Made by a program: the position numbers and the translations under genes. 64,000 nt of DNA from Candidatus Methanomethylophilus alvi Mx1201 (GTDB lineage Archaea > Thermoplasmatota > Thermoplasmata > Methanomassiliicoccales > Methanomethylophilaceae), in the NCBI RefSeq assembly GCF_000300255.2, contig NC_020913.1, positions 1,362,692 to 1,426,691 on the forward strand. Reading direction: 5' to 3'. Numbering within the stretch: the first letter of the stretch is position 1; every line of letters begins with the position of its first letter. Positions 7,945-15,868 of the stretch are shown one piece after another. A model generated the notes under the pieces. That model saw nothing but the letters and a program-made list of their open reading frames with translations. It was not told the origin of the DNA and ran no database searches.

Positions 7945-10035
7945 TCAATCACGGCGGCGCGTCCGAGGACCGCGACCTCCGTCGGACCGTGCATCCCCGC
8001 GCCCCTTCCGGCCTCCGCCCGGCCTTCCTCCGCGGGAGTCTTTACGGGGACCCTTGTCCCCCCGGACCGTCCCTCCGACATGCTGGGCCTTCCCGACCCT
8101 GCGAGGGGAGGGACATGATTCGGGTGCGGGAGCGGTCTTCCCGGCCATGATCTTGTCGTAATAATGGACGACCATGCAGGCCTTCTCGCACTTGCCGCAG
8201 GAGGTGCAGGAGGCGGGATCCACCCTCATTCCCCCCTTTATCCTTATGGCCTTGTGCGGACACGATCTGGCACATATGCCGCAGGAGGTACAGAGCTCGG
8301 CCCGGATGAGTGCTTTGACCGCTTTTTCGAACATCCTCTCCGCACTCTGCGCATCGGCCGCCGTCACAGACACCTGCCCTCCGCCGAACAACCGGGCACG
8401 CCCGTACTTCGTCCTCACCAGAGCGATCTCAAATTCGGGGGAGTACTTCACCTCCCCGACCGTCCTCAGGGAATCCTCCACATAGGAGAAGTCCCTGTTC
8501 CGGGGGACCGTGGCCACGGCCTCCATCGAATACCCTCCGGCCACGCAGACGGATGCCCCCTTCAGCATCTTCATCGACAGTCCGTCCCCGCCTTCTGGGA
8601 CCATCCTGAGCTCCAGCCCCTCGGCCAGCTGTCTCATCTTCGGAGGCAGGACCTTCCATCTCCAGAAACCCATGTCTATGTATTCAGGAGGGAGGCCGCG
8701 GCGCTTCGCATAATCGTGGAGATACCTCTCCCAGTCGGAATACATCTCCGGATGGATCCTCGATGTGTTCCTCCATTCGCTGGCCAGACACGAGGCGCAC
8801 AGATAGCAGCCTATCCTTTCGAAGTCCCGTTCGTACAGGGGGTTGTAATCCAGGCCTTTCATCCATATGTATCCCCATATCTCCGCCGCACACCAGTCGC
8901 GGACGGGATTGAGATTCGTCTGATTGGGGACGAACGGATTCCTCGTCACCAGCTCGGTCCCGGCCCTCGAGAAGGACTCCAGCGAGCGGTTCCCCTCGCA
9001 TGTGACGGTGCCTTTGGGGAAATCGCGGGCGATGAGGTCCGTTATGGGTCCGAGCTTGCATACCTTGCAGCACCATCTGAAATCCTTCGCCGGAGGACCG
9101 AATGTATCTACATTCTTCCAGAATCCGTCCTTGGCATCGGCCGTATGCAGACGGAGGCCGTTCTTCTCCGCGAACGCCTTCACATACTCCAGGGTCTCCG
9201 GGAACTCGAGCCCCGTATCGGTGAACAGGAGGTCCGGGTCGCCGACCGCCTTGGCCGTGAGACCGTAGGCCGCCAGGGAGTCCTTGCCTCCGGAGAATGA
9301 GACCGTCACCGGGAGCCTGACATTCTTGACGAAACCCCTGATCTCCCTGACGGCCGTACCCTCCAACCCCTTCAGATGGTCCCTGTTGGCCCTCACGAAG
9401 GTATCCCGGTCGGCATCGGGGGAGAGAGGCATGTCCGACGGGGCGTTCAGGTCCCTCACCCTCAGGGCCTTCTCCGCGGACCTCATGGAATCCGAGTCGG
9501 CCATGGCCACCCCGGGACCGACCTTCAGTGCCTTCCTGACGATTATCGGATCGCCGTCGGCGAAATGACCCAGCACATCGGATACGTTCTCTCCGGCGAT
9601 CCCTTTCCCCTTGAGATGGCCTGATACCCCGGATATGGTGACGACGTTCTTCGTGGCCACGGGGGCGAACAGTTCCGCCCCCGGCTGTCTCAGCTCTATC
9701 CTGAGTCTGTCCGCGGCGATATCGAACCTGAGGACGGCGATGACCTGCCCGTGGGCCACGACCTCGTCGGTACGGTCCTCACCGGGGACCTTGTTGAAGA
9801 ATACGGATTTGTTCTCGATGGGGGCCGCGGTCCCGAACGCCTCCTCCAGAAGACCTTCCAGGATGCCTACGCTGTCGCCCATGCACGGCCTTATGTCGCC
9901 GGGGCTGTTTATCTCGAACTCCCTTCCGGGGGAACCGCATATGGAGCATCTGCCCCCCAGGAGGAGCGTCCCACACCCGTCGCACCACCTGCGGACCTCC
10001 TTCCCGTTGGCGGCGTTGACCTGTACATAAGCCAT
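7945..10035 (-). CDS. Multidomain PAPS-reductase-like ferredoxin protein with PUA-like domain
   Basis: 696 residues. Domains in order: an N-terminal zinc ribbon (C18, C21, C30, C33); a PUA-like region at about 125-195; a PAPS reductase/N-type ATP-pyrophosphatase domain with SGGKDS at 248-253 and cysteines WCCKVCK at 321-326; GCYLCASC farther on; two [4Fe-4S] motifs (CTSCGICARSCP, CTSCGKCEKAC) at about 590-630; and an Arg/Gly-rich tail of about 60 residues. Archaeal homologues are annotated as PAPS reductases, but a PUA domain suggests an RNA substrate such as tRNA thiolation (inference). Divergent from the M50 gene with a shared TATA. Confidence 0.82.
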   Translation of the reverse strand: MAYVQVNAANGKEVRRWCDGCGTLLLGGRCSICGSPGREFEINSPGDIRPCMGDSVGILEGLLEEAFGTAAPIENKSVFFNKVPGEDRTDEVVAHGQVIAVLRFDIAADRLRIELRQPGAELFAPVATKNVVTISGVSGHLKGKGIAGENVSDVLGHFADGDPIIVRKALKVGPGVAMADSDSMRSAEKALRVRDLNAPSDMPLSPDADRDTFVRANRDHLKGLEGTAVREIRGFVKNVRLPVTVSFSGGKDSLAAYGLTAKAVGDPDLLFTDTGLEFPETLEYVKAFAEKNGLRLHTADAKDGFWKNVDTFGPPAKDFRWCCKVCKLGPITDLIARDFPKGTVTCEGNRSLESFSRAGTELVTRNPFVPNQTNLNPVRDWCAAEIWGYIWMKGLDYNPLYERDFERIGCYLCASCLASEWRNTSRIHPEMYSDWERYLHDYAKRRGLPPEYIDMGFWRWKVLPPKMRQLAEGLELRMVPEGGDGLSMKMLKGASVCVAGGYSMEAVATVPRNRDFSYVEDSLRTVGEVKYSPEFEIALVRTKYGRARLFGGGQVSVTAADAQSAERMFEKAVKALIRAELCTSCGICARSCPHKAIRIKGGMRVDPASCTSCGKCEKACMVVHYYDKIMAGKTAPAPESCPSPRRVGKAQHVGGTVRGDKGPRKDSRGGRPGGGRKGRGDARSDGGRGPRTRRRD

Positions 10036-10060
10036 GATATGGCGCGGACAATCCCGTTCC

Positions 10061-10077
10061 TCTTATAATACATAAGC
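10061..10077. promoter_or_regulatory. Shared bidirectional TATA element
   Basis: TCTTATAATACATAAG is the single TATA candidate in the 57-base gap between divergent start codons at 10035 and 10093. Its centre is 27 bases from the right ATG and 31 from the left, implying near-leaderless transcripts both ways. Confidence 0.5.
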
Positions 10078-10092
10078 CCTTACTCGGAGAAT

Positions 10093-10749
10093 ATGAGGAA
10101 CATCACCCCGGGCCAACAGAAGAGGTTCAGTACGAGGGAGGTGAGGGAGATCATGATCTCCGTCATCGTCCTGTCGCTGGCGTTCATGGTCATGTTCTGC
10201 AGATCCGGGTCTGTAAAGAACTATTTCGAATACTACCTGGGAAACATCTGGGTCATCGGTATGTTCCTGATCATGTTCGTCCTGGTGATGCTCAGTTTCG
10301 TCCTCCACGAGATGGGGCACAAGTTCGTCGCACAGGATATGGGGTACTGGTCCGAATACCGCATGTATCCGATGGGACTGTTCCTGTCCCTCGTCATGTC
10401 CATGTTCGGCTTCCTGATAGCGGCACCCGGGGCCGTCTACATAAGCGGAAGGAACATCTCCGGGAAGGACAACGGGAAGATCAGCATAGCAGGACCCTTG
10501 GTGAACATGGTCTTGGCCGTCATCGGCATAGCGGGATGCCTGCTACTCAACCACAGCGCATTCGTGGTCCCGTTCTACCTGCTCATGTCACTCAACGGAT
10601 CGCTGGCACTGTTCAACATGCTTCCTTTCCCGCCTCTCGACGGGTCCAAGATACTCGCATGGGACAAGAAGATCTACTTCGTCTGCCTGGCGATCTCGGT
10701 ACTGCTGTTCGCGAGCTTCTGGCTCATGCCCACGTTGTATTGGGCCTGA
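10093..10749 (+). CDS. Site-2 protease family (M50) membrane metallopeptidase
   Basis: 218 residues with about six membrane helices. Zinc motif HEMGH at residues 72-76 and the partner motif LPFPPLDG near residue 190 supply the catalytic Glu and the third ligand Asp, so the protein should be active in intramembrane proteolysis. It has no PDZ domain, so it belongs to the short archaeal type. Substrate unknown. Convergent with the glcD-like gene, with a bidirectional hairpin terminator between them. Confidence 0.9.
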   Translation: MRNITPGQQKRFSTREVREIMISVIVLSLAFMVMFCRSGSVKNYFEYYLGNIWVIGMFLIMFVLVMLSFVLHEMGHKFVAQDMGYWSEYRMYPMGLFLSLVMSMFGFLIAAPGAVYISGRNISGKDNGKISIAGPLVNMVLAVIGIAGCLLLNHSAFVVPFYLLMSLNGSLALFNMLPFPPLDGSKILAWDKKIYFVCLAISVLLFASFWLMPTLYWA

Positions 10750-10812
10750 GAGGACTCTTCCGAATAGTATTAGAAAAACCTCCCCCGGGATCGGTCCGGG
10801 GAAGGGGATAAA

Positions 10813-10833
10813 GACAGGGCATGACGCCCTGTC
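10813..10833. terminator. Bidirectional hairpin terminator
   Basis: GACAGGGC, a five-base loop and GCCCTGTC, followed by GTTTT on the plus strand and by TTTAT on the minus strand, between two convergent genes. A second GC-rich hairpin (CCCCGG/CCGGGG) lies just left at about 10784-10803. Confidence 0.7.
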
Positions 10834-10837
10834 GTTT

Positions 10838-12277
10838 TCACATGTACTCCTTGCAGGGGTACCTTAGGTTCCTGAGGGGGGATCCGCGCCACTGGGCGGC
10901 CTTCCCGGGATTCAGGATGTTCTTGGGATCCATGGCCTGCTTGATCGCAAGGATGCAGTCGAGCTCGGTCTTCCTCTCCTCCTGGAAGTTGAGTGCCTTG
11001 GATATGCCGACCCCGTGCTCTCCGGTGACGGTCCCGCCCAGTTCCACGGACGCCTTGAAGATCTCGTCGACGGCGGCTATGCCTCTGTCCCACTCGTCCT
11101 TGTCTCCGACCTTCAGCAGCATCTTGGTATGCAGGTTGCCATCGGATGCGTGGCCGTAGACCGCGACGATGACGTTGTACTTCCTGGTGATCGCCTGGAA
11201 CCTTTCCACGGCCTCGGGGACCTTGGATATCGGCACACCCATGTCGTCCGCGAGGGATACGCACGAGTATCCGGGCTTGAGGGCCGACAGGGATGCGAGG
11301 ACCGACTTCCTCGCATCGTTCCACTTGGCGATGACCTTGGGATCGAGGGAGGGGGTGACGGTGGTGGCGTTCTGCTCCTTGGCGACCTCCTCGACGATCT
11401 TGAGGTCCCTCTGGATTATCTCGTCGGTCTCGCCGTCGACCTCCACGATGATGAGGGCGTTGGCATCCGGCAGGGGGTTGCCCCTGGCCTTGTTGACCGC
11501 CTCGATGGATGTGCTGTCCATGAGCTCGCATGATGCGGGGATCAGAGGCTTGGCGATGATGGCGGAGATGCACTTCCCGGCATCGACGACCGAGTTGAAG
11601 GCGATGAGGGCGGATGCGGACTTCTTGGGCTTGGTGGTCAGCTTGAAGGTGATCTCGGTGATGACCCCCAGCGTCCCCTCGGACCCGCACATGAGACGTG
11701 CCAGCTGGTACCCCGACGCATCCTTGATGGTCCTGGTCCCGCAGCGGACGATGTCTCCGTTGGCCCTGACGAAGGTGAGACCGAGGACATAGTCCCTGGT
11801 GGCCCCGTACTTGACGGCCCTCATACCGGAGGCGTTGGTGGCGACCATGCCGCCGACCTGACACGCTTCCGCGGAACCGGGGGAGGGCGGGAAGAAGAAC
11901 CCGTGCTTCGCGAGCTCGGCATTGAGGTCGTTGTAGACGACACCTGCCTCCACATCCACCCACAGGTCCTTGACGCTGATCTCGAGGATCCTGTTCATCT
12001 TCTGCATGGCGAGACATATGCCCCCCTCTATCGGGACGGCCGCGCCGCAAAGCCCCGTACCGGCCCCCCTGGGGACCACCGGGATGCCGTTGGCATAGGC
12101 GATCTTCATGATCTCGGAGACCTGCTCGGTGGAGGTCGGCTGGATGACGACCTCGGGATCGTTGTGATATATGGAAGCATCGAAACCGTAGGTGTACAGC
12201 ACGGCGGGGCTGGTCGAGACGTTGTCCTTTCCGACGATCCTCTCGAACTCTTCAATGATCTTCTGGTCCAATGCCAT
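10838..12277 (-). CDS. FAD-linked oxidase, GlcD/D-lactate dehydrogenase type
   Basis: 479 residues. The FAD-binding type 4 (PCMH) domain occupies the first half (VVPRGAGTGLCGAAVP and PPSPGSAEACQVGGMVATNASG). A C-terminal oxidase domain ends with GEHGVGISKA and the typical DPKNILNPGK. It oxidises a 2-hydroxy acid, such as lactate or glycolate. In Methanomassiliicoccales GlcD-like proteins have been discussed together with HdrD, but no hdrD is adjacent here. ATG 12277 gives the natural start; a GTG nine bases upstream is possible. Confidence 0.9.
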   Translation of the reverse strand: MALDQKIIEEFERIVGKDNVSTSPAVLYTYGFDASIYHNDPEVVIQPTSTEQVSEIMKIAYANGIPVVPRGAGTGLCGAAVPIEGGICLAMQKMNRILEISVKDLWVDVEAGVVYNDLNAELAKHGFFFPPSPGSAEACQVGGMVATNASGMRAVKYGATRDYVLGLTFVRANGDIVRCGTRTIKDASGYQLARLMCGSEGTLGVITEITFKLTTKPKKSASALIAFNSVVDAGKCISAIIAKPLIPASCELMDSTSIEAVNKARGNPLPDANALIIVEVDGETDEIIQRDLKIVEEVAKEQNATTVTPSLDPKVIAKWNDARKSVLASLSALKPGYSCVSLADDMGVPISKVPEAVERFQAITRKYNVIVAVYGHASDGNLHTKMLLKVGDKDEWDRGIAAVDEIFKASVELGGTVTGEHGVGISKALNFQEERKTELDCILAIKQAMDPKNILNPGKAAQWRGSPLRNLRYPCKEYM

Positions 12278-12405
12278 TTTTACCACGAGGTCGATTTCTC
12301 TTTTCTCTTATAAGCATGCGCATAGGCGCGCGGACTTTGTGGATGACGCCCCTACGGAGCGCATCGGGCACAGTATTAAATCCTCGTAATGCGGTTGTTT
12401 AGTCA

Positions 12406-12939
12406 ATGTCTGAAGGAATGCTCAAACTGAATCCATGGAAGGGGACCCTGATCTCCGGGATCCTCATGCTCGTGATCGGGATCCTGATCGCATGGCTGCA
12501 GCAGGATTCCCTGAAGATCATCCTGATCGTATCGGGAGTTCTGTGCATACTGATGGGGGTATTCCACATCTACGAGGCGTGGAAGGTCACCCTCACCGCG
12601 GCCGGCGCCGCCCCCGGCATAATCTATGTGGTGATCGGGATCGTGCTGGCACTTGTTCCGGGACTCGTATCCGACGTGCTCATGGCCGTCCTCGCGGCCG
12701 CCCTGATCGTGATCGGTGCGACGTCCCTGATAAACATAGGGAGGAACTTCACAGGGAACGCCCTCTCCCATGCGCTGGATATCGTCATCGCCATAATCAT
12801 GCTCGCCCTCGGAGTGCTCGCACTCCTCAATCTGGACGACACGGCAGATGTCGTGATGATAGTCATCGGGGCCCTGATAGCCTTCACCGGGATCATGAGG
12901 ATGTACGACGCATACATCCTCAAGAAACTGGACATCTGA
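12406..12939 (+). CDS. DUF308/HdeD-like membrane protein
   Basis: 177 residues, about six hydrophobic helices arranged as three helical hairpins, with repeated LxxGILxLxxGxL patterns typical of the DUF308 (HdeD-like) family. In enterobacteria HdeD is linked to acid resistance; the function here is unknown. A TATA-like AGTATTAAAT lies about 30 bases before the ATG (near-leaderless). The gene is monocistronic with a strong hairpin terminator at 12964-12994. Confidence 0.8.
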   Translation: MSEGMLKLNPWKGTLISGILMLVIGILIAWLQQDSLKIILIVSGVLCILMGVFHIYEAWKVTLTAAGAAPGIIYVVIGIVLALVPGLVSDVLMAVLAAALIVIGATSLINIGRNFTGNALSHALDIVIAIIMLALGVLALLNLDDTADVVMIVIGALIAFTGIMRMYDAYILKKLDI

Positions 12940-12963
12940 TACCCGGACGTCCCCGGCAAATCA

Positions 12964-12994
12964 CCTCCCCCCGTGAGGGGGAGGCTCGTTTTTT
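12964..12994 (+). terminator. Hairpin terminator with T6
   Basis: An 8-bp GC-rich stem (CCTCCCCC/GGGGGAGG), loop CGTGA, then CTCGTTTTTT, 25 bases after the DUF308 gene. Confidence 0.8.
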
Positions 12995-13045
12995 CCTCTG
13001 GGTCCACGGACAACCTTTTAAAGGACATCACTCTAGGCATCCGCT

Positions 13046-13684
13046 ATGAAATCGATGATCGTCCTTCTTGGACCTCCGGGAGCTGGAAAAGGAACTCAGG
13101 GAGAGAAGCTCGAGACCGAGCTCGGATACGTCAGACTGTCCACCGGCGACATGCTGAGGGAGGCCGTCAGGAACGGCACCGAACTGGGAAAGAAAGCGAA
13201 GACCTACATGGATGCGGGCGGACTCGTGCCCAACGAGGTCATCATCAACCTCATGAAGGAGAAGATCCAGAGCCTCGGAAAAGTCCCCGGCATCATCTTC
13301 GACGGATTCCCCAGGACCGTGGAGCAGGCCGAGGCCCTCGACAGCGAACTCAACATCGACCTCGCACTGAACTTCGATGTGGCAGACGAGGTCCTCGTCA
13401 GCAGGCTCACCCAGAGGCGCTCCTGCCCCAACCCCTCCTGCAACGCGGTATATCACCTGACCAACAACCCCCCGAAGAAAGAGGGCGTATGCGACAAATG
13501 CGGATCCGAACTCTACCAGAGGGACGACGACAAGGAGGAGACCGTCAAGAAGAGGCTCGACACCTATCACAAGAACACCGAGCCCCTTATCGGATACTAT
13601 GAGAAGGCCGGGAAACTGGTCACCATCTGCGGTATCGGCGATATCGACGGCATATTCTCCAAAGTGAAGGAAGCACTTCAGTGA
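13046..13684 (+). CDS. adk: Adenylate kinase (bacterial-type, zinc LID)
   Basis: Interconverts ATP+AMP and 2 ADP. The 212-residue enzyme has the P-loop GPPGAGKGTQ at residues 7-16, the STGDMLR AMP site, DGFPRT, and a long LID with four zinc-ligand cysteines (CPNPSC and CDKC). This is the long bacterial-type Adk also common in Thermoplasmata and Methanosarcina, not the short AdkA of Methanococcus. CTTTTAAAGG about 28 bases before the ATG acts as TATA (leaderless). A 9-bp hairpin follows at 13693-13713. Confidence 0.95.
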   Translation: MKSMIVLLGPPGAGKGTQGEKLETELGYVRLSTGDMLREAVRNGTELGKKAKTYMDAGGLVPNEVIINLMKEKIQSLGKVPGIIFDGFPRTVEQAEALDSELNIDLALNFDVADEVLVSRLTQRRSCPNPSCNAVYHLTNNPPKKEGVCDKCGSELYQRDDDKEETVKKRLDTYHKNTEPLIGYYEKAGKLVTICGIGDIDGIFSKVKEALQ

Positions 13685-13692
13685 ATCTCGGA

Positions 13693-13713
13693 GGCGGGCG
13701 GATTCCGCCCGCC
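13693..13713 (+). terminator. Hairpin after adk
   Basis: A 9-bp perfect GC stem (GGCGGGCGG, loop ATT, CCGCCCGCC) nine bases after the adk stop. No T run follows, so termination is only probable. The remaining 185 bases up to tRNA-Gln contain no gene that I can support. Confidence 0.5.
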
Positions 13714-13898
13714 GACCAAACGACTTCCGCATATTTTCCCACGCCACGGTCTGTTATACGGCAGCATTTCCATGCCGCAAGGGGATCTGGGGACATCCGG
13801 GATGCTTCTTCGGACCGCGACGGACGGCCCTGTTTTTAAACACCCTGACGGACCGACAGAAACAATTAAAAACGATTACGGAATCAAGGCGGATAGAT

Positions 13899-13974
13899 AG
13901 CCCCGTAGTGTAGTGGTCAATCATCGGAGACTCTGGATCTTTGGACCTCAGTTCGAATCTGGGCGGGGCTACCA
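13899..13974 (+). tRNA. tRNA-Gln(CTG)
   Basis: Acceptor AGCCCCG pairs with CGGGGCT, and CCA is encoded (13972-13974). The anticodon loop CTCTGGA at 13931-13937 gives anticodon CTG (13933-13935), reading CAG. T arm CTCAG-TTCGAAT-CTGGG. The anticodon stem contains several G-U pairs. Archaea lack GlnRS in general, so charging goes through Glu-tRNA-Gln amidation. TATA-like AATTAAAAACG lies about 30 bases upstream. Confidence 0.92.
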
Positions 13975-13997
13975 CTTATCATCACATACTTGTTCGG

Positions 13998-14012
13998 ACG
14001 GCATCGTGCCGT
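13998..14012. repeat. Inverted repeat upstream of crcB
   Basis: ACGGCA-TCG-TGCCGT, extended by GGA/TTCC with one bulge. It lies between tRNA-Gln and the crcB TATA box (about 14017-14030). It may end the tRNA transcript or act as an operator. I do not see the conserved fluoride-riboswitch pseudoknot here. Confidence 0.35.
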
Positions 14013-14052
14013 TCCCGATATTTATAAATCGAAGAGACCGAATCAAATCCCC

Positions 14053-14427
14053 ATGGAGATAGGTCTGATGGAATCCGTCCTTCTTGTAGCAGCCGGCGGA
14101 GCCATCGGCGCGACCCTGAGGTTTTTGGTAGGGCATTACGTGGATTCCAGCCAGTTCCCGTGGGCCACACTCGCCGTCAACCTGATCGGCGCCTTCCTTC
14201 TGGCACTTATAACATTCTGGTACACCGGCATACCGCAGGAACTCAAACTCCTCCTGTTCACCGGCCTCTTCGGAGCCTTCACGACGATGTCCACCTTCAC
14301 TTTGGAGACCGTCACGCTGTTCTACGACGGACGTTTCGGTTCGGCGCTTCTGAACTTCTGCGCCAACGCCGGCCTGTGCATATTGGGAGCGGTGGCCGGC
14401 AGATACGCCGGCCTCGCACTCTCCTGA
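14053..14427 (+). CDS. crcB: Fluoride efflux channel CrcB/FEX
   Basis: 124 residues, four membrane helices, forming a dual-topology dimeric fluoride channel. Family motifs are present: GGAIGATLRFLVG at the start, TLAVNLIGAFLLAL, and TGLFGAFTTMSTFTLET (the polar track and sodium site region). ATG 14053 lies about 29 bases after a TATA (GATATTTATAAATC); an in-frame ATG at 14068 is an alternative. Only one copy is seen here. Convergent with, and 7 bases from, the PhoU/RCK_C gene. Confidence 0.93.
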   Translation: MEIGLMESVLLVAAGGAIGATLRFLVGHYVDSSQFPWATLAVNLIGAFLLALITFWYTGIPQELKLLLFTGLFGAFTTMSTFTLETVTLFYDGRFGSALLNFCANAGLCILGAVAGRYAGLALS

Positions 14428-14434
14428 AAAGGGA

Positions 14435-15013
14435 TCAAAGGGATTTCTCGGTACCGTCCGCCAGGTCCTTGAAGTATGCGACACCCTCGTCGGGACCTCT
14501 GGCTATGAGTATGTCCCCCGCTTCCATGGAGGTACCTTCGCCCGGCCCGAAGATATAGTCGTCGCCGCGCCTGATTGCTATCACGAACATCCCGCTGTTG
14601 GTGCTGAGGGATACCTCGCCGAACGTCTTGCCCGCAAGGACGGAATCGTCTGCGATCTTCGCAAGGCACATGGTCGTGTCGGAATCCCTTATGGACATCG
14701 CGAGCACGGGATGCTCTCCGAGTCCCCTTATGACGACGTCCGCGATCGACTCGGCGGCCCCGGCGATCCCCATTATGGAATCCATGAGCCTTATGGTGAC
14801 GACGGCCCTCGCCACTTCGTCCGGCATGGCCTTCCCGGCCTGTGCGATCTCGTCCTGTATCCTCTCGGAAAGGCTCTCGAGATTGTCGGAAAGGGCGATG
14901 ACCTCCTCGGCGATCTCCGTGTTGTCATAGAGCAGGGACGAATATGCCAGATCGATCATCATCTCCGAAGTGTCCTTCAGCTCCATGAGCATGGAGGCGA
15001 TCTTGCTCATCAT
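14435..15013 (-). CDS. PhoU / RCK_C (TrkA-C) domain protein, second copy
   Basis: 192 residues. The first 105 residues are PhoU-like helices (MELKDTSEMMIDLAYSSLLY). The C-terminal 75 residues are a RCK_C domain (FGEVSLSTNSGMFVIAIRRG, later GDILIARG). RCK_C domains bind small ligands and gate ion transporters. The start overlaps the stop of the upstream paralogue, so the pair are translationally coupled. They are divergent from an MgtE-like transporter and probably regulate it (inference from context; such neighbourhoods recur in archaea). Confidence 0.8.
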   Translation of the reverse strand: MMSKIASMLMELKDTSEMMIDLAYSSLLYDNTEIAEEVIALSDNLESLSERIQDEIAQAGKAMPDEVARAVVTIRLMDSIMGIAGAAESIADVVIRGLGEHPVLAMSIRDSDTTMCLAKIADDSVLAGKTFGEVSLSTNSGMFVIAIRRGDDYIFGPGEGTSMEAGDILIARGPDEGVAYFKDLADGTEKSL

Positions 15014-15732
15014 TCCTCGTCACCCTCCCCTCTGATCTCCTCGGAGAGCTCCTCCTCGTTCTGGAGGTCCTCCTCCGCCTCGTCCTCGATGACATCGTCC
15101 GGGACGATCTCCTCGAACTCCCATTCCTTCCTTCCGGCCGCATACTCGACCAGGAGGTCGGCCCCGTCGTCGGTCCCGCGGACTATTATGACGTCGTTGG
15201 CCCTGAGTTTCATTTCGTCCTCGGGGTCGTACGTCCATCCGCGGCGGTTCTTGATGGCGATGATCTTGCACCCGGTGCTGGCCTCGATCTGCAGCCTGCC
15301 GATGGTGTTCCCGACCATGGACGAGTCCGAGCTTATCTTGATCATCCTGATCTTCTCGTCGGCCTCCGAGAGCATCTCGGTGATGAAAGGCCTCTTCTCT
15401 GGAGGGAACCTGAGGAGGCTGACGATGTCGGACGCCGCATCGGAGATCCTGTCGGCCGCGGAAGCGACCTCGAGGATACCTGAGAGCTGCCTCGCATCCT
15501 CCCTGGTCCTGCTGGACAGGAGGACCTTGTACCGGGTGGCGAACTTCAGATCGTCCATGTCGTCCTCCAGTCCGCGGACCTTCTCGGCCATGGTGGAGCT
15601 GTTGTACATGAGGGATGCGTAGGCGAGGTCGATTATGACCTCGGACGTGTCCTTCATCTCGGTCAAAAGTTCGCGCACGGTCATATCGACGTGCTTCAGA
15701 TCGGAAATATCATCTTGGTCGCTGCTGGGCAA
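15010..15732 (-). CDS. PhoU / RCK_C (TrkA-C) domain protein, first copy
   Basis: 240 residues. PhoU-like helices at about 15-110 (MKDTSEVIIDLAYASLMY, clearly paralogous to the next gene), RCK_C at about 125-205 (TIGRLQIEASTGCKIIAIKN, then NDVIIVRG), and a strongly acidic C-terminal tail of about 35 residues that the second copy lacks. The two proteins may form a hetero-oligomeric sensor. Divergent from the MgtE-like gene over a 136-base promoter region. Confidence 0.8.
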   Translation of the reverse strand: MPSSDQDDISDLKHVDMTVRELLTEMKDTSEVIIDLAYASLMYNSSTMAEKVRGLEDDMDDLKFATRYKVLLSSRTREDARQLSGILEVASAADRISDAASDIVSLLRFPPEKRPFITEMLSEADEKIRMIKISSDSSMVGNTIGRLQIEASTGCKIIAIKNRRGWTYDPEDEMKLRANDVIIVRGTDDGADLLVEYAAGRKEWEFEEIVPDDVIEDEAEEDLQNEEELSEEIRGEGDEE

Positions 15733-15808
15733 CTCCGTTCACCCTAATCCAATAGGCATTTATTGATTCCATTACGCACAATCAGTATTTGATAGTCACT
15801 ACATCTTC

Positions 15809-15818
15809 CATTTATAAG
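15809..15818 (+). promoter_or_regulatory. TATA box of the MgtE-like gene
   Basis: CATTTATAAG about 60 bases upstream of the proposed CTG start and 120 bases before the first ATG. The predicted transcript start is near 15838. Confidence 0.5.
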
Positions 15819-15868
15819 AGGAATGATTTGTCCGTCATTGATAATCGATGGGCTGAGGGGGTGTTTTT

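Noticed and set aside
7945..8140. Frameshift as the origin of the Arg/Gly-rich tail of the PAPS-like protein
   Set aside because: Considered, but no alternative frame continues a recognisable domain after the second Fe-S motif, so the tail is kept as real with caution.
13754..13975. Open frame on the minus strand covering tRNA-Gln
   Set aside because: It is the antisense of a tRNA gene (the typical MVAPPRFEL start) with no coding character.
13975..14053. Fluoride riboswitch before crcB
   Set aside because: Only a simple hairpin and a TATA box are visible; the conserved crcB-motif pseudoknot bases are not found and the leader is too short.
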